A DNA stretch of 64,000 bases, taken from positions 86,400,001 through 86,464,000 of the forward strand of contig CM070903.1 of assembly GCA_036417435.1 (NCBI GenBank). Reading direction: 5' to 3'. Positions 32,946 to 44,159 of the stretch are shown one piece after another. The notes beneath the pieces were generated by a model. That model ran no database searches and was not told the origin of the DNA. It worked only from the letters and a program-made list of their open reading frames with translations. Position 1 is the stretch's first letter. Each line of letters begins with the position of its first letter. A program made the position numbers and the translations under genes. The DNA comes from Inia geoffrensis. Taxonomy: Eukaryota > Chordata > Mammalia > Artiodactyla > Iniidae.

Positions 32946-33287
32946 CGGAGCCTTTCCGAAAACAGCAGCCCAGGTATGTACCAGCAGAGGTGCCAGTGAT
33001 GCTAGAGATAGCATGTAGTGAGACATGTTTCTTGGTGATGAGGCTAAACAGAAAGGTTAGAGCCACAGAGAGATCCTCCAAGTGTTAAGGAGCTGGGGTT
33101 TGTCCTGAAGAAACTTCTGATGGATTATAAGCAAAGGACAGGCGAAAAATCATGCTGGCTTCAACCCACTCCTCTAAGACCAAGGCTGTGCATGAAGCTC
33201 TGGCTAGAGATGATGATGATGATGGTGATAGGAACTAGGCTAGATTCCAGAAGAATCTGGAGAGAGCATAAAAGGTTTTGGTACTTG
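32946..33287. other. unassigned, possibly continuing L2
   Basis: Includes a short GAT repeat near 33211-33228. No gene recognised. Confidence 0.4.
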
Positions 33288-33455
33288 GGGCTTCCCTGGT
33301 GGCACAGTGGTTGAGAGTCCACCTGCCGATGCAGGGCACACGGGTTCGTGCCCCGGTCCGGGAAGATCCCACATGCTGCGGAGCGGCTGGGCCCGTGAGC
33401 CATGGCCGCTGAGCCTGTGCGTCCGGAGCCTGTGCTCCGCAACGGGAGAGGCCAC
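33288..33455 (+). mobile_element. CHR SINE, 3'-truncated
   Basis: Head and body are intact to AACGGGAGAGGCCAC, then the match stops abruptly with no A-tail and no TSD. Retroposition normally truncates the 5' side, so a later deletion or recombination is the likely cause. Confidence 0.88.
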
Positions 33456-33734
33456 GTTAACTGAAACAGGAACTATATGGAAGGTGTTATACGACACACA
33501 GGGAAGGAATGTTCTTCTGCTACTAGAAATTGGTAAGTTTATCAGTCACATGGGGTGGGGTAGGGTGCATCTGGGTTTGATGGGAGGGATAGAGAGAAGG
33601 TGGGGCAGGAGAGTATAATCTAAAGGGGTCAAACGTGATATAGAGATAAAGTTCCCCCTTCTCACAGTTTTGCCAAGGGCCAGGTTGACAGATTAAACAT
33701 CTTGAGAACTTGTAATCCTCCCACTAAGAATTAT
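33456..33734. other. unassigned sequence
   Basis: G-rich plain text (33550-33620). Nothing recognised. Confidence 0.4.
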
Positions 33735-34310
33735 GTGAAGAAATAGCTGACAACTGAAAAAACTTTAAGATGCATACATTCTATGTGCCAGCAATTCCAC
33801 TTCTAGAAACCTGTCCTGCAACTCTACTGGCATTTGTGAACACAAGATGAACATACAAAGTCTTCCAATGGGGAATGAACAAATCAACCATGGTACAGCC
33901 TTACTATGGAATACAAACAGCTATTAAAAGAAGGAGGTAGTAGGGGTAAATCTACATGGGAAATGGAAAAAACTCTGAAATGTATTGAATAAAAAAGCAG
34001 ACATAAGCAGTAGAACACCCCCTCTAATATTATCCCACTTCTGTTTACTAAAACTGTCATGTGGGTTTGGGAGCCAGGACTGTATTAGTTATGTGTGTGT
34101 GTAGGTACGTGCAGTGTAAAGAAATGGAAAGATATATATTGAACAGTTAACATCCCAGGCATGAGGGTAGAATAGGGGAGAGAAGGTTAGGGGTAGGATA
34201 AAAGGGGACCGGTAATTGCATTCACATGTTCTGTTTTGTTTGAATTTCTTTTACAATAAACATGTTTTCACATTACATGTGTATATATTTTTAAACCACC
34301 TAAAAGTTGG
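33735..34310 (+). mobile_element. L1 3'-end relic
   Basis: 'tgccagcaattccacttcta', 'tggtacagccttactatgga', 'tttcttttacaataaacatg'. Forward L1 3' UTR of an old subfamily. No usable frame. Confidence 0.7.
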
Positions 34311-34337
34311 AGGAGGACTTTGGGAGGTGCAAAGAGA

Positions 34338-34905
34338 GCTCATTCAATAAATATTCTTTCAGTTTCTACTGTGCATCAAGCACTAATTAGACGCTGGGCA
34401 TACCGCAGTGAACAACAATAGCAGTGGTGCGTCCCGCATAGATCTTACAGTCTAGCAGTGAAGGCAGACCATTACACATGATTCTAATAAGGAATGACAA
34501 CACCTTGACCAAGAGTGATTAGGTCTTATTGGGGCACATAGGAGCCCTGGAAGAAATCCAGGATGGCTTTCTGGAGAGGGTGCCATCTAAACTGAGACCT
34601 GGAAGATTAGCAGGAGTTAGGAGAGAGAGTTTGCAGCAGATGGTACTGCAGAGGTCACTGAGGCTGAAGAGATTGTTGGTGAGCAGCTGGGTAGAGCTGG
34701 GACCTAGTGAGAGAGGCAGAGTGAGACACGAGGCTGGGGTTTAAAGCAGGTCTAGGTTATGAAAGAGCAAGTGTGCGCCAGGCCGTAGAATTTGGATTTT
34801 TTCTTCACTGTGCCAACCACTGCCAAGTTTTAAGCAAGGCAGTGAAATCTGCAGATTTTCCCTTCAGAAAGATCACTCTGTCAGCAGCTCTTCTCAGTTG
34901 TGTAC
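34338..34905 (-). mobile_element. L2 3' portion
   Basis: Reversed L2 starting 'cattcaataaatattctttc', with 'tacagtctagcagtgaagg', 'tttctggagagggtgccat', 'ctaaactgagacctggaag' and ending near 'agaaagatcactctgtcag'. One of the longer L2 relics in the window. Confidence 0.75.
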
Positions 34906-35489
34906 TCAGACACACGGATGCGATCAGTTGGTGGGAAAAAGGCAGAAGATTCAGGATCCCTGGTTTAAAAGAGAGACTGTAGAAGAGCAAGTCTGGCTGC
35001 TCTCGACCAGTTGAATTAATACACGCAAGCGAAGCAAGTGACAGAGGTGGGAAACAAGCAGCTGAGCATCTAGCAGAGAAGGAAAGTAGATAACCAGGAA
35101 GTACAAATAACTTAAATATTAAGGGTGAGGTAAATGCTAGAAGTCGAAACACTAACCCTGCAGCATGGAGAAAGGATTAGCTGATGGCGAGTGGGAGGAC
35201 CAAAAAGGATCCTGGACGGGGTGGTATTTGAAATGGGCGCTGAAGGATGCATAGAACCTTCAAGAAGCAAAAGTACACAGTAGCGTATTTTGTTAGAGGG
35301 AACTGCGTGGACACAGACAGAAAGACAGAAAAGTCCAGAAAGAAGTTCCGTAGAGCTGGAGGGCATCGGTGCTTGTGAGTATGTCATGGGAAAGCAAGAC
35401 GGAAAAGTGAGTTGGGATCTGATACTGATGACAATACTAACTCACAGGAATGGCGCTTGTGCCAAGCTCTGTTTCTCATAAAACCTGGC
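34906..35489. other. unassigned, possibly distal L2
   Basis: A 115-codon minus-strand frame (34805-35152) overlaps the L2 relic and is not called. No other element recognised. Confidence 0.4.
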
Positions 35490-35660
35490 ATAACATGTAT
35501 GTGCTTCCTTGTCTATTGTCTGAATCTGCACTAGAGTGAAAGTTCCATGAGGGTCAGTCTCATTTACCTATCCCCCAAAGCCCACTTCAGTGGCTGGCTT
35601 CTGGTAAGTGCTCAACCAGTATTTGTTGAATGAGTACGTGAATGAGTGAATGTAAAGTGG
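35490..35660 (+). mobile_element. L2 3'-tail relic
   Basis: 'gaaagttccatgagggtcag', 'tggtaagtgctcaaccagta', 'tttgttgaatgagtacg'. Confidence 0.68.
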
Positions 35661-35746
35661 GAGAAATAAAATGTAAAGCCCTTCATACAGGAGATGGCAT
35701 AAAATACAGAGGAATTTAATAAATTGTAACTACTATTCATAGTTAG

Positions 35747-35792
35747 TTATTGTAACTATTATTCATAGTTATATGAATAATAGTTACAATAA
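35747..35792. repeat. perfect inverted repeat / hairpin
   Basis: The arms 35747-35766 and 35773-35792 are 20 nt each and exactly complementary, with a 6-nt loop AGTTAT. The text just to the left (35725-35745) is a near copy of the left arm. The arms are AT-rich, so the hairpin is long but thermally weak. Confidence 0.97.
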
Positions 35793-35814
35793 TAGTCATT
35801 ATTATCATCATGCC

Positions 35815-36169
35815 TTGGGGAGAATTAGAAGAAAATTCAATTCTTCCAATTGGGTTAGGGAGGTTGGCCAATTATCTTGTCAAAACATCTTGATTAAAAT
35901 ATTTCATTACTCCTGAAAGTTCATTGACTATACCTTAAACTTAAAATCTTTAGCAAGGTTTTCAGTCTTTCATTCTTTAATTCCAGCCTAATTCTAAGAA
36001 GTTCAAGGTTCATTCTCTAGAGGCTATTCTTCTTCCCTGATCCCTACCCCCAGATAGCCAACAGTTTCATTCCTCTTAGTTCACTGGCAAACTCAAAGCC
36101 TTGGGTGGTGGTGGGGCAGATGGATATTAACATAAAGGCGTTAAATAAATAATAATAACAATATCCAGC
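35815..36169. other. unassigned sequence
   Basis: No recognised element in about 350 bp. Confidence 0.4.
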
Positions 36170-36340
36170 ATTAAACCATTCCCTAGAATTATGCTAAAGC
36201 AAATTACTCATTAACAACCTACTAGTAGGTATTATTCTTGTTACCACTCCCCTGGATGAGTAATTTACCCAAGGTTGTGGTTCGTAGTAGGGGACCTGGG
36301 ACTAGTACTGCCCCGAAGTTCACGTGATTAACCTCTCTAC
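36170..36340 (-). mobile_element. MIR SINE relic
   Basis: Reversed MIR: 'tactagtaggtattattctt', 'acccaaggttgtggttcg', 'cacgtgattaacctc'. Confidence 0.55.
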
Positions 36341-36619
36341 CATTTTCTCTGTTCTGGCAGCAGAGTTTCAATGAAAAGCAGTGAATCCAAAATTTGGATT
36401 TTATTCGGTGTCAGGCTGTAGCTTGGAGGAAGGATCCTGACTCTATTCAGGGATTGGCTCCCAGTCACATTTCTCCCTATGTTTAGGGAGACAAGTCGAG
36501 AGAAAACAGGGAAGTTAGCTGGAACGTGATCCCAGGAAATTGTCCTTTACTTGGTAAGAAATGGAGAAACAAAGGGAGTTTGAGCAAAGTGACACAGCTG
36601 GTTAAGTATCTGTGTGACA
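36341..36619. other. unassigned sequence
   Basis: Nothing recognised apart from weak MIR-like words near 36555-36610. Confidence 0.35.
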
Positions 36620-36735
36620 CCTCTGAGAAAGCACTACTCAAGGTACTCGGCAATATAATAATAGTTGTTTACCGGCTAAACGCGATTAGTCCTGTCCACA
36701 GGGAGTTTATAGTCTAGTGAGGGTAAAGCACACAC
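36620..36735 (-). mobile_element. possible L2 relic
   Basis: 'tgtccacagggagtttatagtctagtgagg' resembles the reversed L2 tail. Confidence 0.45.
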
Positions 36736-37180
36736 ACACTTGGGCACAAAGTGAGGAGAGCCTGACAAACGCCAAACCAGCCTCGAAACGTGTCAACTTC
36801 CCATTAGTAGGCAGGAAGGTGACGTGACAGGCTTGGAGACCGGGAGCTGAGGGATCTGTGATTCAGTTCCCAGCCCGCAGGCTTTCGTCCTTTTGCTAAG
36901 TACTAATTGAAGGTAATGCCTAAGGCCTTTATCACCTCCTCACCAGAAATCTGCATTCCCATTCATATTAATTTCTCCCTGGAACCAGAAATATCTAGTT
37001 CAAAATATTCCCCTCAAACAAAGCTAGTCTTTTGCATTAAATCAATCCTAAACCACCTCAAGCCGGCCTCCCCCATATTCTGGCTGCTCTAGTGGAATTT
37101 GTCATCTGCAAAAGGTTGAAAAAAGAGGAAATCTCCAAGGCATTGCCTGGGTGTAAAACCTGAACAGGAGAAATGGTCTT
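36736..37180. other. unassigned sequence
   Basis: No feature recognised. A short CA run lies near 36730. Confidence 0.4.
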
Positions 37181-37400
37181 TTTTTTTTTTTTTTAATACT
37201 TATTTATATATTTATTTGGTTGCACCAGGTCTTAGTTGTGGCAGGCGGGCTCCTTAGTTGCTGTTTGTCAGCTCCTTAGTTGTGGCATGTGAACTCTTAG
37301 TTGTGGCATGCATGTGGGATCTAATTCCCTAACCAGGGGTCAAAATTGGGCCCCCTGCATTGGGAGTGCAGTCTTAACCATTGTGCCATGGGGAAGTCCT
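37181..37400 (-). mobile_element. CHR-family SINE, long type
   Basis: Reversed long-type copy: T-tract, 'ggtcttagttgtggcaggcg', repeated 'ccttagttgtggca' words and terminal GGGAAGTCC. More diverged than most copies here. Confidence 0.85.
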
Positions 37401-37403
37401 GTC

Positions 37404-37529
37404 TTATTTTTTTTATTTTTTGGCCGGGCCATGTGGCTTGCGGGATCTTAGTTCCCGGACCAGGGATTGAACCTGGGCCCTGGCAGTGAAAGTGCCAAGT
37501 CCTAACCACTGAACCTCCAGGGAATTCCC
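37404..37529 (-). mobile_element. CHR/Bov-tA-like SINE, head-only type
   Basis: Reversed head-only copy ('cggaccagggattgaacctg' to CCAGGGAATTCCC), lying directly beside the preceding SINE in the same orientation. Confidence 0.88.
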
Positions 37530-37839
37530 TTTTTTTTTTCTTTTAATATAAGAAATCACTCTTTAAGAACATATGCTTCACTAGTTTTATTTTTCACACG
37601 ATTACAAAAGTTATAAATGCAATGAGCAACTGTAAACAGTATTACAGAGACTAAATCCTCCATAACCCCGCCTGTGAAAGATAACCATGGTTAGCAATGT
37701 GGTATGTTATCACCTCCAACTTCTGATTAACTTTTAGACTACTAGATAAGAAATAGATAGGCAGATAGATAGTATTAATCCACACTTACATAAACAAATA
37801 AGCAATATATGCTGTTTTGCATCTTTTTTGGAGTTTTCT

Positions 37840-38065
37840 TTCTTTTTTATTTATTAAAGTATAGTTGATGTACAATATTAAATTAGTTTCAGGTGTACAA
37901 CATAGTGATTCGACATTTAAATACATTATGAAATGAGCACCATGATAAGTCTAACAACCGTCTGTCACCAATTATTATAACATTATTGACTGTATCACTT
38001 ATGCTGTATATTACATCCTCATGGCACATCACTGCTTACCCTTTTTGTCCCCCAGGAAAAATAAA
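37840..38065 (-). mobile_element. L1 3' end
   Basis: Reversed L1 terminus 'ttaaagtatagttgatgtac', 'caggtgtacaacatagtgatt', 'aatgagcaccatgataagt'. Same family as 20972-21335. Confidence 0.82.
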
Positions 38066-38577
38066 AACAGAAACATCTATATCATTTACAGTGCATAGAT
38101 TCAGATCGTGGAAATATTAGTCAGAATCCAGACATCAGACTGCGAATGAAGTAGGGAAGATTGATAAAGGCGTTTAGTTTTAGGCAGGAGATCGAAGAAG
38201 CAAAAGACCTTGATGGATGGAGAAATGCTTTTCTATGGGAAAGGATACTGTTCTAGTTTGGAAAGATTAATTTGGAAATCTCTAGTGTTCAGCTGGAAAT
38301 TTTACAGTACTTTAAAAACTTATCTTGGGGCCACTACATCGAATACATTGTTATCAGACAAAATAAGTACTTTTGTGGTTAGGTAAGGCAGCATTAGAAA
38401 CTCTGAAGGGCAGCTTTTCTCTGGGAAATCACACTTGCTTCAAACACAAGAGCTGGTGGCTCTGTGCCACCAGTACTCAACAGTCACATAGACACTCCTG
38501 CACCTAGAGGACCAAAACAGCAGAGAGGAGGGTGCAACACGTTGGTCAATCCAGCTGAAAGATCTGTGACTTGGGTG
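38066..38577. other. unassigned sequence
   Basis: No element or gene recognised. Confidence 0.4.
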
Positions 38578-38718
38578 ATGGCTCAGGCACTGGCTGGCTG
38601 TGCAACCCTGGACAAGCGACTTAACATAGCTACACCTCCGTCCCCTTCCTTATAAAGTGAAGGCATCCATAGGATGCTTTCCAAGGTATTTTTCAGCTCT
38701 GTAAACTGTCAGATTGTG
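38578..38718 (+). mobile_element. MIR-like SINE relic
   Basis: 'gctgtgcaaccctggacaag', 'tccttataaagtgaagg', 'tttttcagctctgtaaactg'. Confidence 0.55.
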
Positions 38719-38719
38719 A

Positions 38720-38868
38720 GTAAGCTAAAAGTTACTAATTCTTGGTGCTGGGGTGTATCAGATCAACCTGGAGAGCCAGTAAAGAGCACTGAGAGTAGGA
38801 CCTGGCCCTGGGATGTGTATCAAGTTCCTGGGGGATCCTCATAGTCACCAAAGTTCGAGAACCACTGA
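38720..38868 (+). mobile_element. MER5-type (hAT-Charlie) relic
   Basis: Ends 'gttcgagaaccactga', close to the MER5 terminus, with 'caacctggagagccagtaaa' inside. Confidence 0.6.
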
Positions 38869-39254
38869 GTTAGGGAAAGGATGAGAGTCAGAGCAGAGTT
38901 TTTTAAAAACATGTAGCTATTGTGAGAATTAGTGGGATGATACAGTAAGGTATTAAGTGGTACTAAAATATCATTTTTTTTTTTTTATCATAGGGGCCTT
39001 ATTTACTGAATGACTTTACTTCTGGGAAGGATAAATTCTTAATTGTGGTCAGGTCCTTATTGACTGGTAAAAATGTCTCCTGCATTGGGAAACCGCCCCC
39101 CCCCTCCCCTGCACACACACACACAGTGGACGCTTTGCCCATCTGGCCCTTAGCAATCCTTCTTAGGTGCTACTGTTTCCTTTTTTCAGATGTGTTTTAG
39201 ATCTCTCCATTGCTCAGAACACTAATACCAACTCTTCCAACATGTGTCTTACTT
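38869..39254. other. unassigned, with C-run and CA-run
   Basis: Includes a run of nine C near 39094 and (CA)n near 39111-39125. No gene. Confidence 0.5.
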
Positions 39255-39365
39255 TAAAGCTTTCAAAGCACTTGCAGATTCATTTCATTTGATTTCACAC
39301 TCCTCCAGTGAGGTAGTGGGACAAGTATCACTATATCTATTTGATGATGCCAATTTCCCAGGGCC
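39255..39365 (-). mobile_element. MIR-like relic
   Basis: 'aaagctttcaaagcacttgcag', 'ctccagtgaggtagtggga' resemble reversed MIR. Confidence 0.5.
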
Positions 39366-39589
39366 CCCAAATGCTTTCTTAGAGACACTGGACAATGTGC
39401 CCATTGAGAATAAGGGAGGATGTTTTGTTCCCTGTTGTATTCTAATCAGCTAGAATAGATATACTCACATATATCTCCTCACAAAAGAGTAGATGTTCAG
39501 GAGAATCAAATATAAATATTAATTTTTGCTACTCTTATTTCCTAAAGATGCTATATTTTGATCTCAGTAAGGACTATCTCTTGTTCATC

Positions 39590-39705
39590 TCGACCAGAAC
39601 TTAAACTCTGAGAAGGCAGAGGTTTTTGTCTGGTCTTTCGATTGCTGTAACCCAAATGCCTAGAACACTGTCTGGCACATACTAAACATACAGTAATTTT
39701 TTTTA
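39590..39705 (+). mobile_element. L2 3'-tail relic
   Basis: 'aactctgagaaggcagaggt', 'cctagaacactgtctggcac'. Confidence 0.6.
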
Positions 39706-40059
39706 AATAAACAAACACATTTTATCCTTAATGCCTAACCTACTGCCTAGACCAGATGTATGTTTACTAAGTACGTGATGAATGAAATACCATAAGAGAA
39801 AAAAAACCTTAAATATTAAAGTTAATAAAGTCAAATTATCTCATCTCTAATAGAATAATTATTGAATAAACATCCACTAGGAACTACTAAACCATCAATA
39901 AATGACTATGTGCTGTTTGATTTTTAAGCATATATACTATATATGTATTTCTATGATTTAAAAAATCAATTTAAAAATTACATGTGTGTTTTTTCACAAG
40001 ATAAGTGAAAAGGCAGCTTTGCAATATGATTAGAGCTAAGTAAAATAGAATCCATGAAT

Positions 40060-40205
40060 GCTAAAAAAGACTAGGAATCTTGATTATGTCAAGATAAATG
40101 AGTTAATGGCCGATTTTTGTGTTCTTTTCTTATCCATATTTTCTGAATTTTCTATACTACACATGCATTGTTCTTGTAATAAGGAGAAAAAAGAGAAAAT
40201 AGAAG
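40060..40205 (+). mobile_element. L1 3'-tail fragment
   Basis: 'tttctgaattttctatact', 'tgcattgttcttgtaataag' are L1-like tail text. Confidence 0.5.
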
Positions 40206-41264
40206 AATAGATGGCAGCAAATATATTAAAATTCTAACAATGTAATGTGGTGGTGAAAGTATGGGTTATACTTTTTAAAATTATTTTCTCTTCTTTAAAT
40301 GTTTTTTAATCACTTATTCAACAAAAACAAAATTATTATAAGAAACTTGCAAAAATCTAATTTGCTATGCAGTCTGAGATATACTCTGCAAATATTTGTC
40401 AGTAACTTGAAGCACGCACCGAGCGTCAAATTTGGAAAAAGGAAACTTTTACAGGTTATCAGTAAAAGCCATAGTTGTGGCTTCCCTGAATATCCCAGGA
40501 ACTTTTAGCTATGGGCACCAAAATATGCCCAGAGTGCTGACAGTGGGGTGGTGAGTGGGGGTGGGAGGAATGGGGGAGCGTCTGTGGAATCCTTAATATT
40601 CCCATAGACCTTCTATGGCAGGAATGATTGATGGATGATATATAATTAATTTCACTTGACAAGCATAAAGGAAAAATTTCCCTGAGCCACTGTAACCTGA
40701 GCTAATGAAACCCTATTTAAGCAAGGGTGTGTATTTAGACTGGATCTTACCTTAGTGACTTAGCCATTAGTAGGAATTCACTGTTTACCTTTAGGATTCT
40801 TATCAGTACTTAGGCTCTGTTTGCATGTGATTTTCACCTGATTGCTCAACGTGCTCAGCGTTATATGATTTGGGAAGAAATGAAAACTTTGCAAGATCAC
40901 AAAAAGCTAATCTCAACTATCTAATCTGCTTAAAACTTTATGATTTTCTCTTCTCTTTCAGCATGCACTATGGCTTTCTCTGAAAAGATTCTGTGAACAA
41001 ACAAGACACCTGTTTCAGGTCTTGTAAAATACCAGATCCTTCCAATTCCTTTAAGGCTTTTAGAGATGCAGGCCATGTTATCAGACATAAACACCCTGCC
41101 CCAATTGCTTCTCCAATCTCACTGGGGCAACACCTTTGAGAATCTCCCCTGGGGTCTGCTCTCCATGAGACCCCTCTACAGAAAGTTCTAGGAAAAAAAA
41201 AGAGAGATGAGCTCTAAGAGTTCATAAAGAACTTTTGGGAACCCACAACTGATTAACCCTGGAC
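40206..41264. other. unassigned non-coding stretch
   Basis: About 1.06 kb without recognised repeats. Frames of 67-69 codons only. A G-rich patch lies at 40540-40580. Confidence 0.4.
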
Positions 41265-41425
41265 AGGAAACCAGGAGACCTGGATTCTGGTGGTACTTTA
41301 CCCTGTCGTATGACCTTGGACAAATCGCCCAACTTTTAGAACCTCCATTTCCTATTTGTACAAGGAAAGAATTGAAGTAGATAACCTCTAAAATCTGTTT
41401 CAGTTCTAAAATTCTCTGACTCAAA
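41265..41425 (+). mobile_element. MIR-like SINE relic
   Basis: 'accaggagacctggattctgg', 'gtatgaccttggacaaatcg', 'ttcagttctaaaattctctg'. Confidence 0.6.
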
Positions 41426-41954
41426 AGAAATCCCCCATGAAGGTCAGTGGCAGGAAGGCCCAAGGTGGACTGATGGACCCTACTTCATAGTAAGACAAAT
41501 GGGAACCTAACGCAGGGTCTAAGTCCCAGGGAAAACGTAAGGCATTCCCATCTGTCTCTACTTTTGGAAAACTGGGAAGTAAGAGTGTAGATTCAATACT
41601 CCTTAAGCGGTCCTCGGAATAAAAGGCCTGGATGCATCGGGTGAGTTGACATTTGTCTTTCTCCTGGATGGTTGGAGCTGTGTTTTTATTCCCATGGCAA
41701 AGGAACAAGCTCATAGCTGTGCCATGCGGAAGTGTTCATGAATAATTAGGGGCCAATGACAGCTGAACACCAAAAGGATTGGTTCCGTGAGCCCTTGGAT
41801 TTGGGCAGCCTTGAGAACCCTCTACACAAGACCTAGTCTAGGGCTGCTTTAATGTCATCCAGCGCCTGGGGCGAGCTACAAGCTCCAGCACTGCCTTCAC
41901 TTATCCCCACCCAAATGTCTGGCCTCTGCTGGGTGTGCTCACAGGGACTGGCAC
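41426..41954. other. unassigned sequence
   Basis: A 97-codon minus-strand frame (41421-41714) partly overlaps the MIR and is not called. No other feature. Confidence 0.4.
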
Positions 41955-42026
41955 TGGCGGGGGAGGAGGGAGTGTTCTGGCACAGATCCATGGCGGGGGA
42001 GGAGGGAGTGTTCTGGGAGCAGCTTT
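41955..42026 (+). repeat. 36-bp tandem duplication, G-rich
   Basis: A 26-bp block at 41955-41980 is repeated exactly at 41991-42016 with period 36. In frame it would duplicate 12 residues in a 76-codon frame (41852-42082) that I do not otherwise support as a gene. Confidence 0.93.
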
Positions 42027-42339
42027 CTCCCCCGCTCCCTGCCCAGGAACCAAGTGGCGGCCTGCGAAGTTCTCCAGGCTGAAGAGGTTTTTTGATGTCT
42101 GCTTAGCCCTACACATCCCACCTTTGGTAGGCGCCTACATCCCTTCCTTCCTCTTCCTTGGGAGCCCTGGCTCCTTGCCTTTGCACTCCTGCTGCCACTT
42201 CAGGTACCTCAGAGGGAAACCCTGGAGTCAAGCCCTGTTCTCCCTTCCCACCTCCTCCCAGCATCCGGTCTCACTTCCACATCAATACTCGGTCAGTCTT
42301 CCCAAATTATCACAGGATATCACTTACCAGTTCAAAATT
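42027..42339. other. unassigned GC-moderate sequence
   Basis: A 141-codon plus-strand frame (41935-42360) crosses the duplication, has overlapping minus-strand frames, and lacks domains. Considered chance. Confidence 0.4.
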
Positions 42340-42497
42340 CCAGTATCACCTATTTCCTAGCAAACTAAATCCAAATTTCTTAATCTAACCTTCAACATTC
42401 TATTACCAAATTCTCTCTAGCATATGCCAGGCATTCCAACTCAAATGGAAAATCCCCACAAAGCAGCCCAGACTTACCCATCTGCACATTTTGCCCA

Positions 42498-42539
<42 letters not shown>

Positions 42540-42820
42540 CACCTTTGTAGAGCTCACTCAACCTGCAAAGTCTAGCTTAAATGACTCCTTATTTGGGAAG
42601 CCTACCTAGCATCTCTCAACCTAAAATCTTCTGAACTCCCTTAACTTTCTGATTCACACCTGTTTGGAGACATTCAACACTTTCTAGTTAAAATCATAGT
42701 ATGCTTTTTAAGGAACAAAGAATCACTAACAATTACAACCTTTTAATCTTTGTATATCTATAGCAGAATATATGCTACATAGAAGGTTCTCAGTGAATGC
42801 TCAATGAAACAAGAGTAGAG
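42340..42820 (+). mobile_element. L2 3' portion
   Basis: Forward L2-like text: 'aaactaaatccaaatttctt', 'cctttgtagagctcactca', 'ggttctcagtgaatgctcaatg'. A CA-repeat sits inside. Confidence 0.55.
42502..42538 (+). repeat. (CA)n microsatellite
   Basis: About 18 uninterrupted CA units. Likely polymorphic. Confidence 0.97.
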
Positions 42821-42919
42821 GTCACCCAGATACTGCAAGCTAATTATTACACACCTCTGGGTTGCTAAGGTGAAAAGCAGTTGTGAGTACCAGAAATTGG
42901 AATCCATAAGTTGGAAATA

Positions 42920-44007
42920 CAGTAGCCCCCCTTATCCACAGGATATATGTCCCAAGACCTCCAGAGGATGCCTGAAACTGCAGATAGTACTGAACCCTAT
43001 ATACTCTTGTTTTTTCTATACATACATACCTATGATAAAGTTTAATTTATAAGTTAGGCACAGAAAGAGATGAACAACAACTAATAATAAAATAGAAGTA
43101 TAACAATATACTGTAATAAAAGTTATGTGAATATAGACTCCCTCTCTCTTTCTCAAAATATATTATTGTACAAATTTAACGTCTGTTCCATCTTAACTAA
43201 ATACTTGTCACGCACTGTGACCGTTAAGTTTTGCAATTTGAGGTGCGACAGCAAAACTAGCAGAAACGGGGCTTCCCTGGTTGTGCAGTGGTTGAGAGTC
43301 CGCCTGCCGATGCAGGGGACGCGGATTTGTGCCCGGGTCTGGGAGGATCCCACATGCCGCGGAGCGGCTGGGCCCGTGAGCCATGGCCGCTGAGCCTGCG
43401 CGTCCGGAGCCTGTGCTCCGCAACGGGAGAGGCCACGGCAGTGAGAGGCCCGCGTGCCGCAAAAAAAACAAAAACAAACAAAAACAAACAAACAAACAAA
43501 AAAACTAGCAGGAACTTCTTTTTCCCTCATAATTTCACAGACAGAAGATTCATTCTTACTGTAGATCTTAGCAACCTCAACATACAGTTTTTTTCTTTCC
43601 TTATTAAGTCAAGGACTTTCACCTTTTCACCTACAGCAAGCACTTTACGGCTTCTCTTTGGCAGAACCCAACTGCCAGCATCATTACTCTTTCACTTTGG
43701 GGCCTTTATAAAGTAAAATAAGGGTGCCTTGAACACGAGCAGTGCGATACCTCCATAGCCAATCTGATAACCGAGATGGCTACTCAGTGACTAACGGACA
43801 GGATATACTGGACAAAGGGATGATTCACATCCTGGGTGGGATGGAGCAGGATAGCAAGAAATTTTATCACACTACTCAGAACAGCCCACAATTTAAAACT
43901 GAGAAATTGTTTATTTCTGGAATTTTCCATCTAATGTTTTTGGACTGCAGATGCTCACAGGTAATGGAAACTGAGGAATGGCAAACTGCTGGTAAGGAAG
44001 ACTACTG
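42920..44007 (-). mobile_element. Tigger-type (Tc1/mariner-pogo) transposon with both TIRs
   Basis: The left end CAGTAGCCCCCCTTATCCAC and right end (complement CAGTAGTCTTCC...) form diverged terminal inverted repeats, and TA flanks both ends (42918-42919, 44008-44009). The minus strand encodes a broken N-terminal fragment of the pogo/CENP-B-like DNA-binding transposase, seen as 'TVRDKYLVKMEQTLNLYN' in the frame at 43153-43530 and an ASFAVAPQ-like stretch at 43208-43495. Without the inserted SINE it is about 840 bp, so it is internally deleted and non-autonomous. Confidence 0.85.
43268..43500 (+). mobile_element. CHR-family SINE, short type, inside Tigger
   Basis: Complete copy with a (CAAAA)n-like tail. 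TSD AAAACTAGCAGAAAC / AAAACTAGCAGGAAC at 43253-43267 and 43501-43515. It splits the transposase remnant. Confidence 0.96.
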
Positions 44008-44159
44008 TACATGCTTCTTTTTGTTAAAGTTTCTAATGAAGGATAAACTGTTTTTCACAAATCAAGATGGTATATCTCAGCCACTTTTTTCTGTCACAGT
44101 TTCTTACAAAATTCTAAGGAAACTGATGACCCTCTCCCCATAAAAAGGTACATATACAC

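Noticed and set aside
41935..42360. 141-residue plus-strand open frame across the 36-bp duplication
   Set aside because: Four overlapping frames on both strands are open here because of base composition. No start context, splice sites or domain support it.
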